A stretch of DNA of 64,000 nucleotides from JBBSOK01 sp965219125 (GCA_965219125.1 CBDCMO010000002.1:682001-746000), one strand, 5' to 3'. Positions 35,624 through 44,242 are shown, counted from the stretch's first letter. Notes: a model not told the origin generated them from the letters alone. Translations and numbers: made by a program.

Positions 35624-35654
35624 TTGTAGAACAGTACACTTTTAAGTATTTTTG
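35624..35654 (+). promoter_or_regulatory. promoter of the E1 dehydrogenase gene
   Basis: TTG (35624-35626), 20 bases, then TATTTTTG (35647-35654), a full match to the Bacteroidota pattern TTG...TAnnTTTG, placed 21 bases before the ATG at 35676. Confidence 0.55.
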
Positions 35655-35675
35655 TGGCTAAACCATTTCAAAGTA

Positions 35676-38090
35676 ATGCAGACGAAGCCACAGAAAAATA
35701 GCGAACTTTCTTTCGAAGATTTTAAAACCGAAGTTTTAAACGATTACAAAATAGCCGTTACCAGCCGGGAATGTAGTCTTTTAGGCAGGCGAGAGGTTTT
35801 ATCGGGCAAGGCAAAATTTGGTATTTTTGGCGATGGAAAAGAGATTCCACAATTAGCGTGGGCAAAAGCTTTTAAAAATGGCGATTGGCGAAGTGGTTAC
35901 TACCGCGATCAAACTTTTATGATGGCAATTGGTAAGCTTACCATTCAACAATTTTTTGCGGGATTGTATGGTCACACAAGCATAAATGAAGACCCGATGA
36001 GTGCTGGCAGACAAATGGGTGGTCATTTTTCTACCCATAGTTTGAACGAAGATGGAAGTTGGAAAAATTTAACAATTCAAAAAAATAGCAGTCCAGATAT
36101 TTCGCCGACAGCTGGTCAAATGCCCAGATTATTAGGCTTGGCGCAAGCTTCAAAGATTTTTAGAAATGTAAATGGCATTGAAAACAAAACTAATTTTTCA
36201 ATTAACGGAAATGAAGTTGCTTGGGGCACAATTGGCAATGCAAGTACAAGCGAAGGTCTTTTTTGGGAAACCATAAATGCCGCCGGCGTTTTACAAGTGC
36301 CAATGGTAATGAGTGTTTGGGACGATGAATATGGTATTTCGGTACACGCAAAATATCAAACTACCAAAGAAAATATTTCTGAAATCTTAAAAGGTTTCCA
36401 ACGCACAGAATCTGAAAATGGTTTTGAGATTATTCGCGTGAACGGCTGGGATTATGTTGAATTAATTGACGTTTATCAACGCGCTGGCAAAATTGCTCGG
36501 GAAGAACACGTACCAGTTTTAATACATGTGCAACAACTTACCCAACCGCAAGGCCACAGCACGAGCGGTTCTCACGAGCGTTACAAAAATGGAGCTCGTC
36601 TGAATTGGGAAAGAGAACACGATTGCAATGTAAAAATGCGGGAATGGATGATTGCCAACAATATGGCAACCGAAGAAGCACTTTTTGAAATTGAAAAAAA
36701 TATTAAAAAAGAAGTTCGTGAAGGAAAGAAAGCAGCTTGGGAAGCATTTTTAATTCCTCAAAAACAAGAGCAACAAGAAGCAATCACGTTGCTATCAAAT
36801 TTAGCTGAAAGTAGTCCGAACAAAACATTTATTGAAAAAATAAAGAACGATTTAGCTTCAGATTCTGAGCCACTTCGTAAAACGATTATTTCGTCTGCAA
36901 GAAAAGCATTGCGCTTTGTAATCGGCGAAAATTCTTCGGAAAAGAAACAATTACAGGAATGGATTGATAATTATTTTGAAATAAATCAACCAAAATATAG
37001 TGCGCATTTATACAGCGAATCTGCTGAAAATGCGAAAACGGTGAAAGAAGTTCTTCCGTCATACTCCAGTTATGCTGAAGAAGTTGATGGTAGATTAATA
37101 TTACGAGATAATTTTGATGCTATTTTCGAGAAGCATCCAGAAGTTCTAATATTTGGCGAAGATGCTGGCGAAATTGGTGATGTAAACCAAGGTCTTGAAG
37201 GAATGCAAGAAAAATATGGGAAACTTCGCGTTGCCGATGCAGGCATTCGTGAAGCCACTATTTTAGGACAAGGTATTGGAATGGCGATGCGCGGTTTACG
37301 GCCAATTGCTGAAATTCAATATTTAGATTATGTACTTTATTGTCTTCAAATAATGAGTGACGATTTGGTTACCGTTCGTTATCGCACAAACGGCACACAA
37401 AAAGCACCATTAATTGTGAGAACGCGCGGGCACAGACTTGAAGGCATTTGGCACAGTGGTTCGCAAATGGGCGGATTGATAAATTTATTACGTGGAATGT
37501 ACATTTTAGTACCACGAAATATGACAAAAGCCGCAGGTTTTTACAACACATTGTTGGAAACTGATGAACCTGCTTTGGTTATAGAATGTTTAAATGGCTA
37601 CCGTTTAAAAGAAAAAATGCCAAACAATCTTGGCAAATTAAGAACGCCAATTGGCGTTGTTGAAACTGTTAGAGAAGGAAAAGATATTACTTTAATTTCA
37701 TACGGAAGTACTTTACGAATAGTTTTAGATGCAGCAAACGAATTACAGCAAGTAGGCATAAATGCTGAAGTTATAGACGTACAATCTTTATTACCTTTAG
37801 ATTTAAATCACGATTTGGTGGAGAGCGTTAAAAAAACAAACCGAGTTTTAGTAATTGACGAAGATGTAGAAGGTGGCGCATCTGCTTATATTCTTCAACA
37901 GGTTTTGGATACGCAAAATGGATATCACTATTTAGATAGCAAACCACAAACTTTGGCTGCAAAACCACACAGACCAGCTTATGGAACTGATGGCGATTAT
38001 TTTAGCAAACCTTCAGCCGAAGATATTTTTGAAAAAGTTTATACTATCATGAATGAAGTTAATCCGAATGATTTTCCGAAGCTTCGATAG
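35676..38090 (+). CDS. fused alpha/beta E1 component of a 2-oxoacid dehydrogenase (thiamine diphosphate enzyme)
   Basis: An 804-residue fusion: an E1-alpha-like half (about residues 30-390) and an E1-beta-like half with the transketolase pyrimidine domain (about 465-650) and C-terminal domain (about 660-790). It should decarboxylate a 2-oxoacid (branched-chain or pyruvate-type) for transfer to lipoyl E2. The ATG at 35676 is chosen because the longer frame begins with a TTG inside the promoter. Oddly, the thiamine motif GDG-x26-NN reads GNA (187-189) ... DD (216-217): the metal-binding Asp and Asn appear swapped. TSEG and the downstream YGIS are kept. No E2 or E3 gene is near, so the partner is elsewhere. 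Confidence 0.88.
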   Translation: MQTKPQKNSELSFEDFKTEVLNDYKIAVTSRECSLLGRREVLSGKAKFGIFGDGKEIPQLAWAKAFKNGDWRSGYYRDQTFMMAIGKLTIQQFFAGLYGHTSINEDPMSAGRQMGGHFSTHSLNEDGSWKNLTIQKNSSPDISPTAGQMPRLLGLAQASKIFRNVNGIENKTNFSINGNEVAWGTIGNASTSEGLFWETINAAGVLQVPMVMSVWDDEYGISVHAKYQTTKENISEILKGFQRTESENGFEIIRVNGWDYVELIDVYQRAGKIAREEHVPVLIHVQQLTQPQGHSTSGSHERYKNGARLNWEREHDCNVKMREWMIANNMATEEALFEIEKNIKKEVREGKKAAWEAFLIPQKQEQQEAITLLSNLAESSPNKTFIEKIKNDLASDSEPLRKTIISSARKALRFVIGENSSEKKQLQEWIDNYFEINQPKYSAHLYSESAENAKTVKEVLPSYSSYAEEVDGRLILRDNFDAIFEKHPEVLIFGEDAGEIGDVNQGLEGMQEKYGKLRVADAGIREATILGQGIGMAMRGLRPIAEIQYLDYVLYCLQIMSDDLVTVRYRTNGTQKAPLIVRTRGHRLEGIWHSGSQMGGLINLLRGMYILVPRNMTKAAGFYNTLLETDEPALVIECLNGYRLKEKMPNNLGKLRTPIGVVETVREGKDITLISYGSTLRIVLDAANELQQVGINAEVIDVQSLLPLDLNHDLVESVKKTNRVLVIDEDVEGGASAYILQQVLDTQNGYHYLDSKPQTLAAKPHRPAYGTDGDYFSKPSAEDIFEKVYTIMNEVNPNDFPKLR

Positions 38091-38346
38091 ATTTTTTGAA
38101 TAAAATAGGTATTACAAATTCCGATTTAGGTTTACTAATTAAATAGAACAAAAATAAGATCTACTGGGGGAAAACATATTTTCGAACCTGAAGTATTAAA
38201 AAGGCTACCCTACATAAAAAAAAATAAGTTGTTTACCCTATTTTGTTTTCGGCAAAAGACCCAATTTTCCAAATAATTCAAATTTTAGTAGGTTCTTTTA
38301 AAAATTTTCTATTAAATTAGCAACTTACAAAGCAAACTATCAAGTT

Positions 38347-38397
38347 ATGTTACTTTTCAATTCTAATAATAATAATAATAATAACGCCAAGACGTAA
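38347..38397 (+). CDS. asnB leader peptide, 16 residues, eight of them Asn
   Basis: A short open frame: ATG, Leu, Leu, Phe, Asn, Ser, then seven consecutive Asn codons (six AAT, one AAC), Ala, Lys, Thr, TAA. It ends 23 bases before a strong terminator hairpin and 345 bases before asparagine synthetase asnB. This is the layout of an amino-acid attenuator leader: when charged tRNA-Asn is scarce the ribosome would stall on the Asn run, and when it is plentiful it would reach the stop codon at 38395. It is too short for ordinary gene finders. No Shine-Dalgarno is visible, which is normal here. Seen: frame and codons; role: inferred. Confidence 0.8.
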   Translation: MLLFNSNNNNNNNAKT

Positions 38398-38399
38398 CT

Positions 38400-38433
38400 G
38401 AAACTTGTACACTATATCCAACCGTCAAGTTTC
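38400..38433 (+). promoter_or_regulatory. predicted antiterminator hairpin of the asnB attenuator
   Basis: GAAACTTG (38400-38407) is exactly complementary to CAAGTTTC (38426-38433), giving an 8-bp stem with an 18-base loop. The 3' arm overlaps the 5' arm of the terminator (CAAG, 38426-38429), so the two hairpins exclude each other. The 5' arm begins three bases after the leader stop codon, so a ribosome sitting on the stop would mask it and let the terminator form. Confidence 0.7.
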
Positions 38434-38456
38434 TTAAGCTTGGCGGTTTTTTTTTT
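38420..38456 (+). terminator. attenuator terminator upstream of asnB
   Basis: Stem AACCGTCAAG (38420-38429) with CTTGGCGGTT (38439-38448), ten pairs including one G-U, 9-base loop, followed by a run of T to 38456. It lies between the Asn-rich leader and asnB on the same strand, far from the preceding gene's stop (38090), so it is best read as a regulated leader terminator. Confidence 0.85.
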
Positions 38457-38741
38457 GGTTTCTGGGCTTCGGTACAATTTCAATGAAAGATCGGAATTAC
38501 TCAGCCACCTTAATGATAGCGAAGGATTAAAGATGAGGAATTTAAAAATTATCTAAACTTTAAAAATACTAAAAAAAGGATGGATATTAATATCGGAACG
38601 AGGAATTGAGATAGCAGGGAAACAACCAAATAACTAAGTAACTCATTAACCAAATAATCAAGTAAGAAAGTAACCAATTAACAATTTTATAAAACTAACC
38701 AAAAGTTCCCCGCCTTCGCGAGGAAGAATAAAACCAATATT
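38457..38741 (+). other. long region between the attenuator and asnB
   Basis: 285 bases with no gene. Between about 38612 and 38690 runs an imperfect repeat of the phrase AACCAAATAACTAAGTAAC-like units (about three copies, decayed), and near 38707-38724 a GC-rich CCCCGCCTTCGCGAGG stretch resembling interspersed palindromes of this phylum. It would be the distal part of the asnB leader transcript; no second promoter with a full TAnnTTTG match was seen. Confidence 0.6.
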
Positions 38742-40436
38742 ATGTGTGGAATTGTATGTGCATTCGATTTAAAAAGGCCTTCAGAAGATTTGAGACCGCA
38801 ATTATTAACAATGGCAAAATGCCTAAGACACCGCGGCCCAGATTGGAGTGGGATTTTCAGTAATAAAAAAGCAATAATGGCTCACGAAAGGTTAGCTATT
38901 GTAGATCCTACCTCAGGTAAACAACCTTTATTTTCCGAAGACAAAAAGCTTGTTTTAGCAGCCAATGGCGAAATTTATAATCACGTTGAACTTCGAAAGC
39001 AATTTGAAGGAAAGTATAACTTTCAAACAAAAAGTGATTGTGAAGTTATTTTAGCACTCTACAAAGAAAAAGGAGCAAACTTTTTGGATGAATTAAATGG
39101 AATTTTTGGTTTCGCAATTTACGATGTCGAAAAAAATGAATACTTAATCGCCCGCGACCATATGGGAATTATCCCGCTATATATGGGTTGGGATAAAGAT
39201 GGAACATTCTACGTTGCCAGCGAGCTGAAGGCTTTGGAAGGATTTTGCACAAAAATTGAATTATTTCCTCCAGGACATTATTTGCACAGCAGTGAAGGAA
39301 AATTAAAACAATGGTGGAAACGCGATTGGATGGAATTTGATGCTGTAAAGGAAAATGAAACAAGTATTGATGATTTGCGTGATGCATTGGATGCAGCCGT
39401 AAAAAGACAATTAATGAGTGATGTACCTTATGGCGTATTACTTTCGGGTGGTTTGGATTCTTCAATCACTTCGGCATTAGCTAAGAAATATGCAGACAAA
39501 CGTGTAGAATCTGGCGATACGGAAGGTGCTTGGTATCCACGATTACACTCCTTTGCAGTTGGATTGGAAGGTTCACCAGATTTGGCTTCTGCTCAAATTG
39601 TTGCAGACCATTTGGGTACGGTGCATCACGAAGTTCATTTTACAATCCAAGAAGGATTGGATGCTATTAAAGATGTTATTTATCATGTTGAAACGTACGA
39701 TATTACTACAATTCGTGCTTCTACTCCAATGTTTTTATTGGCTCGAGCTATTAAGGCAATGGGTATAAAAATGGTTCTTTCAGGAGAAGGAGCCGATGAG
39801 ATTTTTGGTGGCTATTTATATTTCCACAAAGCCCCGTCTGCAAAAGATTTTCACGAGGAAAATGTTCGTAAATTAGAAAAATTGCATATGTACGATTGTC
39901 TTCGAGCCAACAAAAGTCTAGCGTCTTGGGGTATTGAAGGACGTGTACCATTTCTTGACAAAGAATTTATGGATGTTGCTATGCGTTTAAATCCGAAGGA
40001 TAAAATGATTATTGCAGGTCAAAAAAATCCGGAAGATAAACAAGCAATGGAAAAATGGGTTTTGCGTGAAGCCTTTGGAGATATGTTACCCGCGGCAGTA
40101 GCCTGGCGACAAAAAGAACAATTTAGCGACGGCGTTGGTTACAGTTGGATTGATTCATTAAAGGAAATGGTGAATAATAAAGTAACAGACGAGCAGATTA
40201 CAAATGCGAAATATCGCTTTCCAATACAAACGCCTTCCAGCAAGGAAGAATTTTATTACCGCACAATTTTTGAAGATCATTACCCAAGCGACGCCGCAGC
40301 TTTAACAGTCCCAAGCGTACCAAGTGTAGCTTGCAGCAGTCAAGTAGCATTGGATTGGGACGAGAGTTTTAAAAACATGAACGACCCAAGTGGCCGCGCG
40401 GTTAAGAATGTGCATTCTGATGCTTACGCAAAATAA
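38742..40436 (+). CDS. asnB: asparagine synthetase B (glutamine-hydrolysing)
   Basis: AsnB makes asparagine from aspartate with glutamine as nitrogen donor and ATP. The 564-residue protein starts MCGIVCAF with the glutaminase nucleophile Cys2, has the RHRGPD and NGEIYNH motifs of the class II amidotransferase domain (residues 1-200) and the PP-loop LLSGGLDSS (about 233-241) of the synthetase domain, then GEGADEIFGGY. The length matches the bacterial AsnB family. It stands alone, with an Asn-rich leader peptide and terminator upstream (attenuation by asparagine supply) and its own terminator downstream. Confidence 0.97.
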   Translation: MCGIVCAFDLKRPSEDLRPQLLTMAKCLRHRGPDWSGIFSNKKAIMAHERLAIVDPTSGKQPLFSEDKKLVLAANGEIYNHVELRKQFEGKYNFQTKSDCEVILALYKEKGANFLDELNGIFGFAIYDVEKNEYLIARDHMGIIPLYMGWDKDGTFYVASELKALEGFCTKIELFPPGHYLHSSEGKLKQWWKRDWMEFDAVKENETSIDDLRDALDAAVKRQLMSDVPYGVLLSGGLDSSITSALAKKYADKRVESGDTEGAWYPRLHSFAVGLEGSPDLASAQIVADHLGTVHHEVHFTIQEGLDAIKDVIYHVETYDITTIRASTPMFLLARAIKAMGIKMVLSGEGADEIFGGYLYFHKAPSAKDFHEENVRKLEKLHMYDCLRANKSLASWGIEGRVPFLDKEFMDVAMRLNPKDKMIIAGQKNPEDKQAMEKWVLREAFGDMLPAAVAWRQKEQFSDGVGYSWIDSLKEMVNNKVTDEQITNAKYRFPIQTPSSKEEFYYRTIFEDHYPSDAAALTVPSVPSVACSSQVALDWDESFKNMNDPSGRAVKNVHSDAYAK

Positions 40437-40481
40437 AAACTAGAATTTTTATTTTTAAATAACTTAAACTTGGACTTGATT

Positions 40482-40525
40482 AAAAACGCCAAAAGGAAAA
40501 TTTCTGTTGGCGTTTTTATTTTTTT
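40482..40525 (+). terminator. Rho-independent terminator after asnB
   Basis: An 11-bp stem (AAAAACGCCAA / TTGGCGTTTTT) with a 14-base loop followed by a T-rich tract, 46 bases behind the asnB stop. Confidence 0.85.
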
Positions 40526-40619
40526 GAATTTAGTTTTATTGTGAAGAATTACATACCTGAATTTTTGAAGCTGAATTTTTTGGTTTAATATGTTTCGTAA
40601 CTTCGCAAAAAAAAATTCA

Positions 40620-41273
40620 ATGATAAAAGCAATCCTTTTTGATATGGACGGCGTAATTGTAGATACTGAACCCTTGCACCGGAAGGCTTATTTCAAAATG
40701 TTTGAAGAAGTTGGTATAACAGTTGACGAAGCTATGTATACATCTTTTACAGGACAAGCAACTTTACCAATCTGTAGAACGCTCTGCGAAAAATTTAATC
40801 TCTCTGAAACCCCTGAAACATTGGTTTCCATAAAAAGAAAACATTTCAAACATCTTTTTGAAAATAATGCAGAACTTACATTGTTGGATGGCGTTTTAGA
40901 TTTAATAAAAGACTATCATAAAAATGGATTGACATTGGTTTTGGCTTCCTCCGCTTCTATGCTTAACATCAACCGAATTTTTGAACGATTTGATCTTGAC
41001 CAATATTTTAAAGCAAAAATTAGCGGCGCCGATTTAAAAGCATCCAAACCACATCCAGAAATTTTTATAAAAGCCGCGGAATTAAGTAGCGAGAAACCTG
41101 AAAATTGTATGGTTATAGAAGATTCAACAAATGGAATTGCAGCGGCAAAAGCTGCCAATATTTATTGTGTTGGATATAATAGTGAACATTCTACAGATCA
41201 GGATTATTCAAAAGCGGATAGAGTCATTTCACATTTTTCTGAAATAGCTTTTCTTAATCTGAAAAATCTATAA
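40620..41273 (+). CDS. HAD-superfamily phosphatase / beta-phosphoglucomutase-like
   Basis: A 217-residue HAD hydrolase. Motif I FDMDGVIVDTEPLH is at residues 7-20, motif II LASSASM near 105, Lys of motif III in KASKPHPEIF and motif IV IEDSTNGIAAAKAA. The helical cap between motifs I and II is of the beta-phosphoglucomutase/GPH type, so the substrate is a small sugar phosphate or phosphoglycolate-like compound. The ATG at 40620 is used in place of the in-frame ATG at 40590 because it puts motif I at the usual distance. Its end overlaps the convergent exonuclease gene by 20 bases. Confidence 0.88.
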   Translation: MIKAILFDMDGVIVDTEPLHRKAYFKMFEEVGITVDEAMYTSFTGQATLPICRTLCEKFNLSETPETLVSIKRKHFKHLFENNAELTLLDGVLDLIKDYHKNGLTLVLASSASMLNINRIFERFDLDQYFKAKISGADLKASKPHPEIFIKAAELSSEKPENCMVIEDSTNGIAAAKAANIYCVGYNSEHSTDQDYSKADRVISHFSEIAFLNLKNL

Positions 41274-42732
41274 TCCCAAATTCTAATTTTGGTTTTCTAA
41301 TTGAATTCTTTTTCAAAACCTCTATTCTTAATGTTGCAAGGTTGTTGGGTGTTTCAAAATTAAGAACATTATTATCGCCATTCTTTTTTAAGTGACTTCT
41401 AATTATTGCGTTTGTATGATAAGTTGCAGGTTGTAATTTAAGAAAAGGTTCATAATCTTCGATGGTACAAATACTGTCATTTCTATCAAAATACCCATAT
41501 CCTTTGTATTGTCCTTCAACAACCAATGCGAAGCCAATTTCATCTATTGTTCGACCTTTTCCTTGAATAGTAAAAGTTGGTTTATTTTTATGTAGCGATT
41601 GAATTGCCGCTTTAACTTTTACATTATAATCTGCAACACTTTCGGTATCTTCACAAATACCTTCACAATTTTTAAGACGATAATGGCTACATTTTTCCGA
41701 AGTACTTTGAAGTGTACAAAACCGTGGGCATAATTTGAATGCTTCGCAAATTTCTTCCAGTTTTTCGGTCGCCTCACTTCTACTATAAAATGTGCCAACA
41801 GAATCTGAAACTGCCTTTGTTTTTCCCAAAGCCAATTGAATAATCCCTCGTTGATTCACATAACTTATAATTTGATATGTTGTTGTAGGCCATTTTTGTG
41901 CTCGGTTAAATTTTGGATAATGTTTGCGAATGTGTTCAGATTCTATCAACAAAGCCAATAATTCGTTGCCGGTGCTTTCATAATCAATATAAAAGGTTTC
42001 TTGCCCTAGTAAATATTCTTTATTCTTTTTATCGTAAAAATGACTTATCACGCGTTTCTTTATATTCTTGGCTTTCCCGGCGTAAATAACTTGATGCTTT
42101 TTATTTTTGAAAAGATAAATTCCCGCTTCTTGGGGCAAATCATTAATTTGATCAGCAGCAATATGTGGCGGAAGTGTTGCCTGTTTTGAACGTGGATTCA
42201 AAAAACTTTGCATTATTATAAAATCCGAATCCAACGAAAGTAAGCGTTTAAAAAGAATAACCGTAGCATCTACATCACCTTCAGCTCTGTGTTTATTGAG
42301 ATGTGGAATATTAATTGAAGAACACAATCTTCCCAGACTATACGAAAATAAACCGGGAATCAATTTCCGCGATAGCCTAACCGTACACAGCTTTTTCCGA
42401 TTATACAATTGTCCCAACAACTGAAATTCGCCACGGATTACGTTATAATCAAACCCAACATTATGCGCTACAAAAATTGCATCCTTCGTAAATTCATCAA
42501 TCTTTTCGGCTACTTCAGAAAAAAGTGGGGCCGACGCAACCATTTCATTAGTAATCCCAGTAAGAGTTGTGATGTGAAATGGTATTAACCTTTCAGGATT
42601 AACGAGCGTTGTATATTTATCAACCACTTCACCATCATTTAGGAGCGCTATGCAAATTTCCGTAATGCGGTTACCAGCAATTCCGCCACCGGTAGTTTCA
42701 ACATCAATAATGGCAAACGTTTGTTGGGGCAT
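41254..42732 (-). CDS. DEDDh exonuclease fused to a UvrC-like GIY-YIG nuclease
   Basis: A 492-residue two-nuclease fusion. Residues 1-170 are a DnaQ/epsilon-type 3'-5' exonuclease (IDVETTGG at 8-15, HNVGFDYN near 94, HRAEGDVDAT near 148, the DEDDh set). Residues about 195-280 are a GIY-YIG domain (AGIYLFKNKK ... VIYAGKAKNIKKRV) like UvrC or Cho. Beyond that lies a Cys cluster (CPRFC ... KCSHYRLKNCEGIC) as found in UvrC between its domains. There is no UvrC C-terminal helix-hairpin-helix part. Such fusions are known in several phyla and are taken as DNA-repair nucleases; the in vivo role is not settled. Confidence 0.9.
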   Translation of the reverse strand: MPQQTFAIIDVETTGGGIAGNRITEICIALLNDGEVVDKYTTLVNPERLIPFHITTLTGITNEMVASAPLFSEVAEKIDEFTKDAIFVAHNVGFDYNVIRGEFQLLGQLYNRKKLCTVRLSRKLIPGLFSYSLGRLCSSINIPHLNKHRAEGDVDATVILFKRLLSLDSDFIIMQSFLNPRSKQATLPPHIAADQINDLPQEAGIYLFKNKKHQVIYAGKAKNIKKRVISHFYDKKNKEYLLGQETFYIDYESTGNELLALLIESEHIRKHYPKFNRAQKWPTTTYQIISYVNQRGIIQLALGKTKAVSDSVGTFYSRSEATEKLEEICEAFKLCPRFCTLQSTSEKCSHYRLKNCEGICEDTESVADYNVKVKAAIQSLHKNKPTFTIQGKGRTIDEIGFALVVEGQYKGYGYFDRNDSICTIEDYEPFLKLQPATYHTNAIIRSHLKKNGDNNVLNFETPNNLATLRIEVLKKNSIRKPKLEFGIIDFSD

Positions 42733-42941
42733 TCTTCGAATTTATCTGAAAAAACAAATATAGAAAATTCATTTCATATATTTGGAATATTTCCGCTTAA
42801 ATGGAAATAATCCAATAAATTTTTGCCATAATAAAACCTATTTATTCAGTCACTATTTTTTTGAAAATCAAAATAACTGAATTTCAGAATTGTCCCGTCC
42901 TAAATAATCGATACAGATTATTAAAGGATTAAATTTATAAC

Positions 42942-43865
42942 TTAAAGCTTAACGATGCTAGCATCGTTAAGCTTTTTTGATTTATACTGTTTTCTTTTGA
43001 GTTTATTTTGTTGATGCATTTGTTTTGGAGTTAGCATATGATTGGATGAATGTGGTCTTTGGTTATTATAGATTTCGATTGCATTTTTGATTAATTGGCT
43101 CTTCAGCTCAATATCGTTGATGCTTTTAGCTATATTAAATTCTTGCTTGAGTATTCCATTGATTCTCTCTGCTATCGCATTCTCATAGGGATCATACTTC
43201 TCTGTCATGCTTGCCTTGATATTGTTTTTGCTCAATAACTCTTGATAGTCATCAGAACAGTATTGCAAACCTCTATCGGAGTGGTGTATTAAAGGTTTTT
43301 CCTTATCTATTCTGTGTTTTAAAGCCATATCCAGCGCTTGAACAGAACCATCTACTGCTAATGTGTTAGATACATTATATCCCATTATCTTTTTTGAGTA
43401 GGCATCTGTAATCAAGGCTAGATATGATGGGTTAATCCTAGTTCCTACGTAGGTGATGTCACTGACCCAGATTTGTTCGGGACGTATAATATCAACATTG
43501 CTAACTATATTTTTATGCTTTCTAAATCGGTGATGTGAGTCTGTAGTTATGTGATAACTTCTCTTAGGTTTTATAAGCATGTGATTTACTTTGAGTATTC
43601 TAAAAAGCTTGTCTCTCCCTACTTTTAAGCCAGAGAGTTCTTCTCTTAAGATATGATATAATTTTCTGGCACCAACTTTTGGCATAACATTGCGCACACC
43701 CCTGACTAAGGTTATGACTTGTTTTGCTATGGACTGATTATGTCTTCTAGACCTAATAGATCGATAATATACCTGTCTATCCAGCCCGAGTAAGTTACAG
43801 GTAGAAACTAGTGTTTCCTTGTGTTCTTCTTTGAAGATCTCGATAACTCGGGCGTGTAATTTTTT
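42942..43865 (-). CDS. IS3-family transposase OrfB (read by -1 frameshift from OrfA)
   Basis: The integrase part of the transposase. In the -1 frame relative to orfA the reading frame is open from the A6 run at 43865-43860 (AAA AAA TTA CAC), giving KKLHARVIEIFKEEH and then about 307 residues to the stop at 42942. A free-standing start would be only at the internal ATG near 43697. DDE residues are in WVSDITYVGT, HHSDRGLQYCS and NAIAERINGILKQE. It is made as an OrfAB fusion through ribosomal slippage at AGA AAA AAT. The last ten codons lie inside a 32-bp palindrome. Confidence 0.9.
   Translation of the reverse strand, partial: KKLHARVIEIFKEEHKETLVSTCNLLGLDRQVYYRSIRSRRHNQSIAKQVITLVRGVRNVMPKVGARKLYHILREELSGLKVGRDKLFRILKVNHMLIKPKRSYHITTDSHHRFRKHKNIVSNVDIIRPEQIWVSDITYVGTRINPSYLALITDAYSKKIMGYNVSNTLAVDGSVQALDMALKHRIDKEKPLIHHSDRGLQYCSDDYQELLSKNNIKASMTEKYDPYENAIAERINGILKQEFNIAKSINDIELKSQLIKNAIEIYNNQRPHSSNHMLTPKQMHQQNKLKRKQYKSKKLNDASIVKL
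42944..42975. repeat. 32-bp perfect palindrome at the 3' end of orfB
   Basis: AAAGCTTAACGATGCT and its exact inverse meet at 42959/42960. It encodes the last residues of OrfB (KLNDASIVKL). On the plus strand a T run follows, so it may act as a terminator against transcription entering the IS from outside. Confidence 0.75.
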
Positions 43866-44242
43866 CTGATTTGAATGTCGTATTCCTTTTCTGCCATATC
43901 AACGAGCATATCAAAAATGATTGCCTTCTTGTCCGCTCTCTCGGCTAGATGTTCTGCCCTAGCTTTTTGCTTTTCAAGAAGCTTTACTTTGGCCTCTAAT
44001 TCGATAATTTTTTGTTCTGGTGTCTTTGCCACGGTTACAACGGATAGGTTTTCCCAATCAAAGGTACCATATTTGCGCAACCAAGAGGTTATTGTTGATC
44101 TAGCTTGGATGCCATATTTAAGGTGAGCTGAAAGTCGATCTAACGCTCCCGACTCGATTTCATCTACGACTTGCAGCTTAAAAGAAAGCGAGTAGTCTTT
44201 TTGGGTTCGTTTTAGATAACCCCTGTTTACTGATGTTTTCAT
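43808..44242 (-). CDS. IS3-family transposase OrfA
   Basis: The 144-residue DNA-binding subunit. It has a helix-turn-helix region (about residues 17-62, DYSLSFKLQVVDEIESG ... STITSWLRKYG) followed by a leucine-zipper-like coiled coil (about 78-108, with repeated Glu/Lys/Leu heptads) usual for IS3 OrfA. The frame ends at TAG 43808, 50 bases beyond the slippery A6 run where ribosomes shift -1 into orfB. Confidence 0.9.
   Translation of the reverse strand: MKTSVNRGYLKRTQKDYSLSFKLQVVDEIESGALDRLSAHLKYGIQARSTITSWLRKYGTFDWENLSVVTVAKTPEQKIIELEAKVKLLEKQKARAEHLAERADKKAIIFDMLVDMAEKEYDIQIRKNYTPELSRSSKKNTRKH

Noticed and set aside
38359..38385. AAT trinucleotide run as a simple microsatellite
   Set aside because: It is exactly in frame in a short open frame with a stop codon placed next to competing hairpins and in front of asnB, so a codon-run explanation accounts for it better than random slippage.
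38612..38690. Repeated AACCAAATAACTAAG-like phrases considered as a CRISPR array
   Set aside because: Units are imperfect, too short, without regular unique spacers, and no cas gene is in the window.
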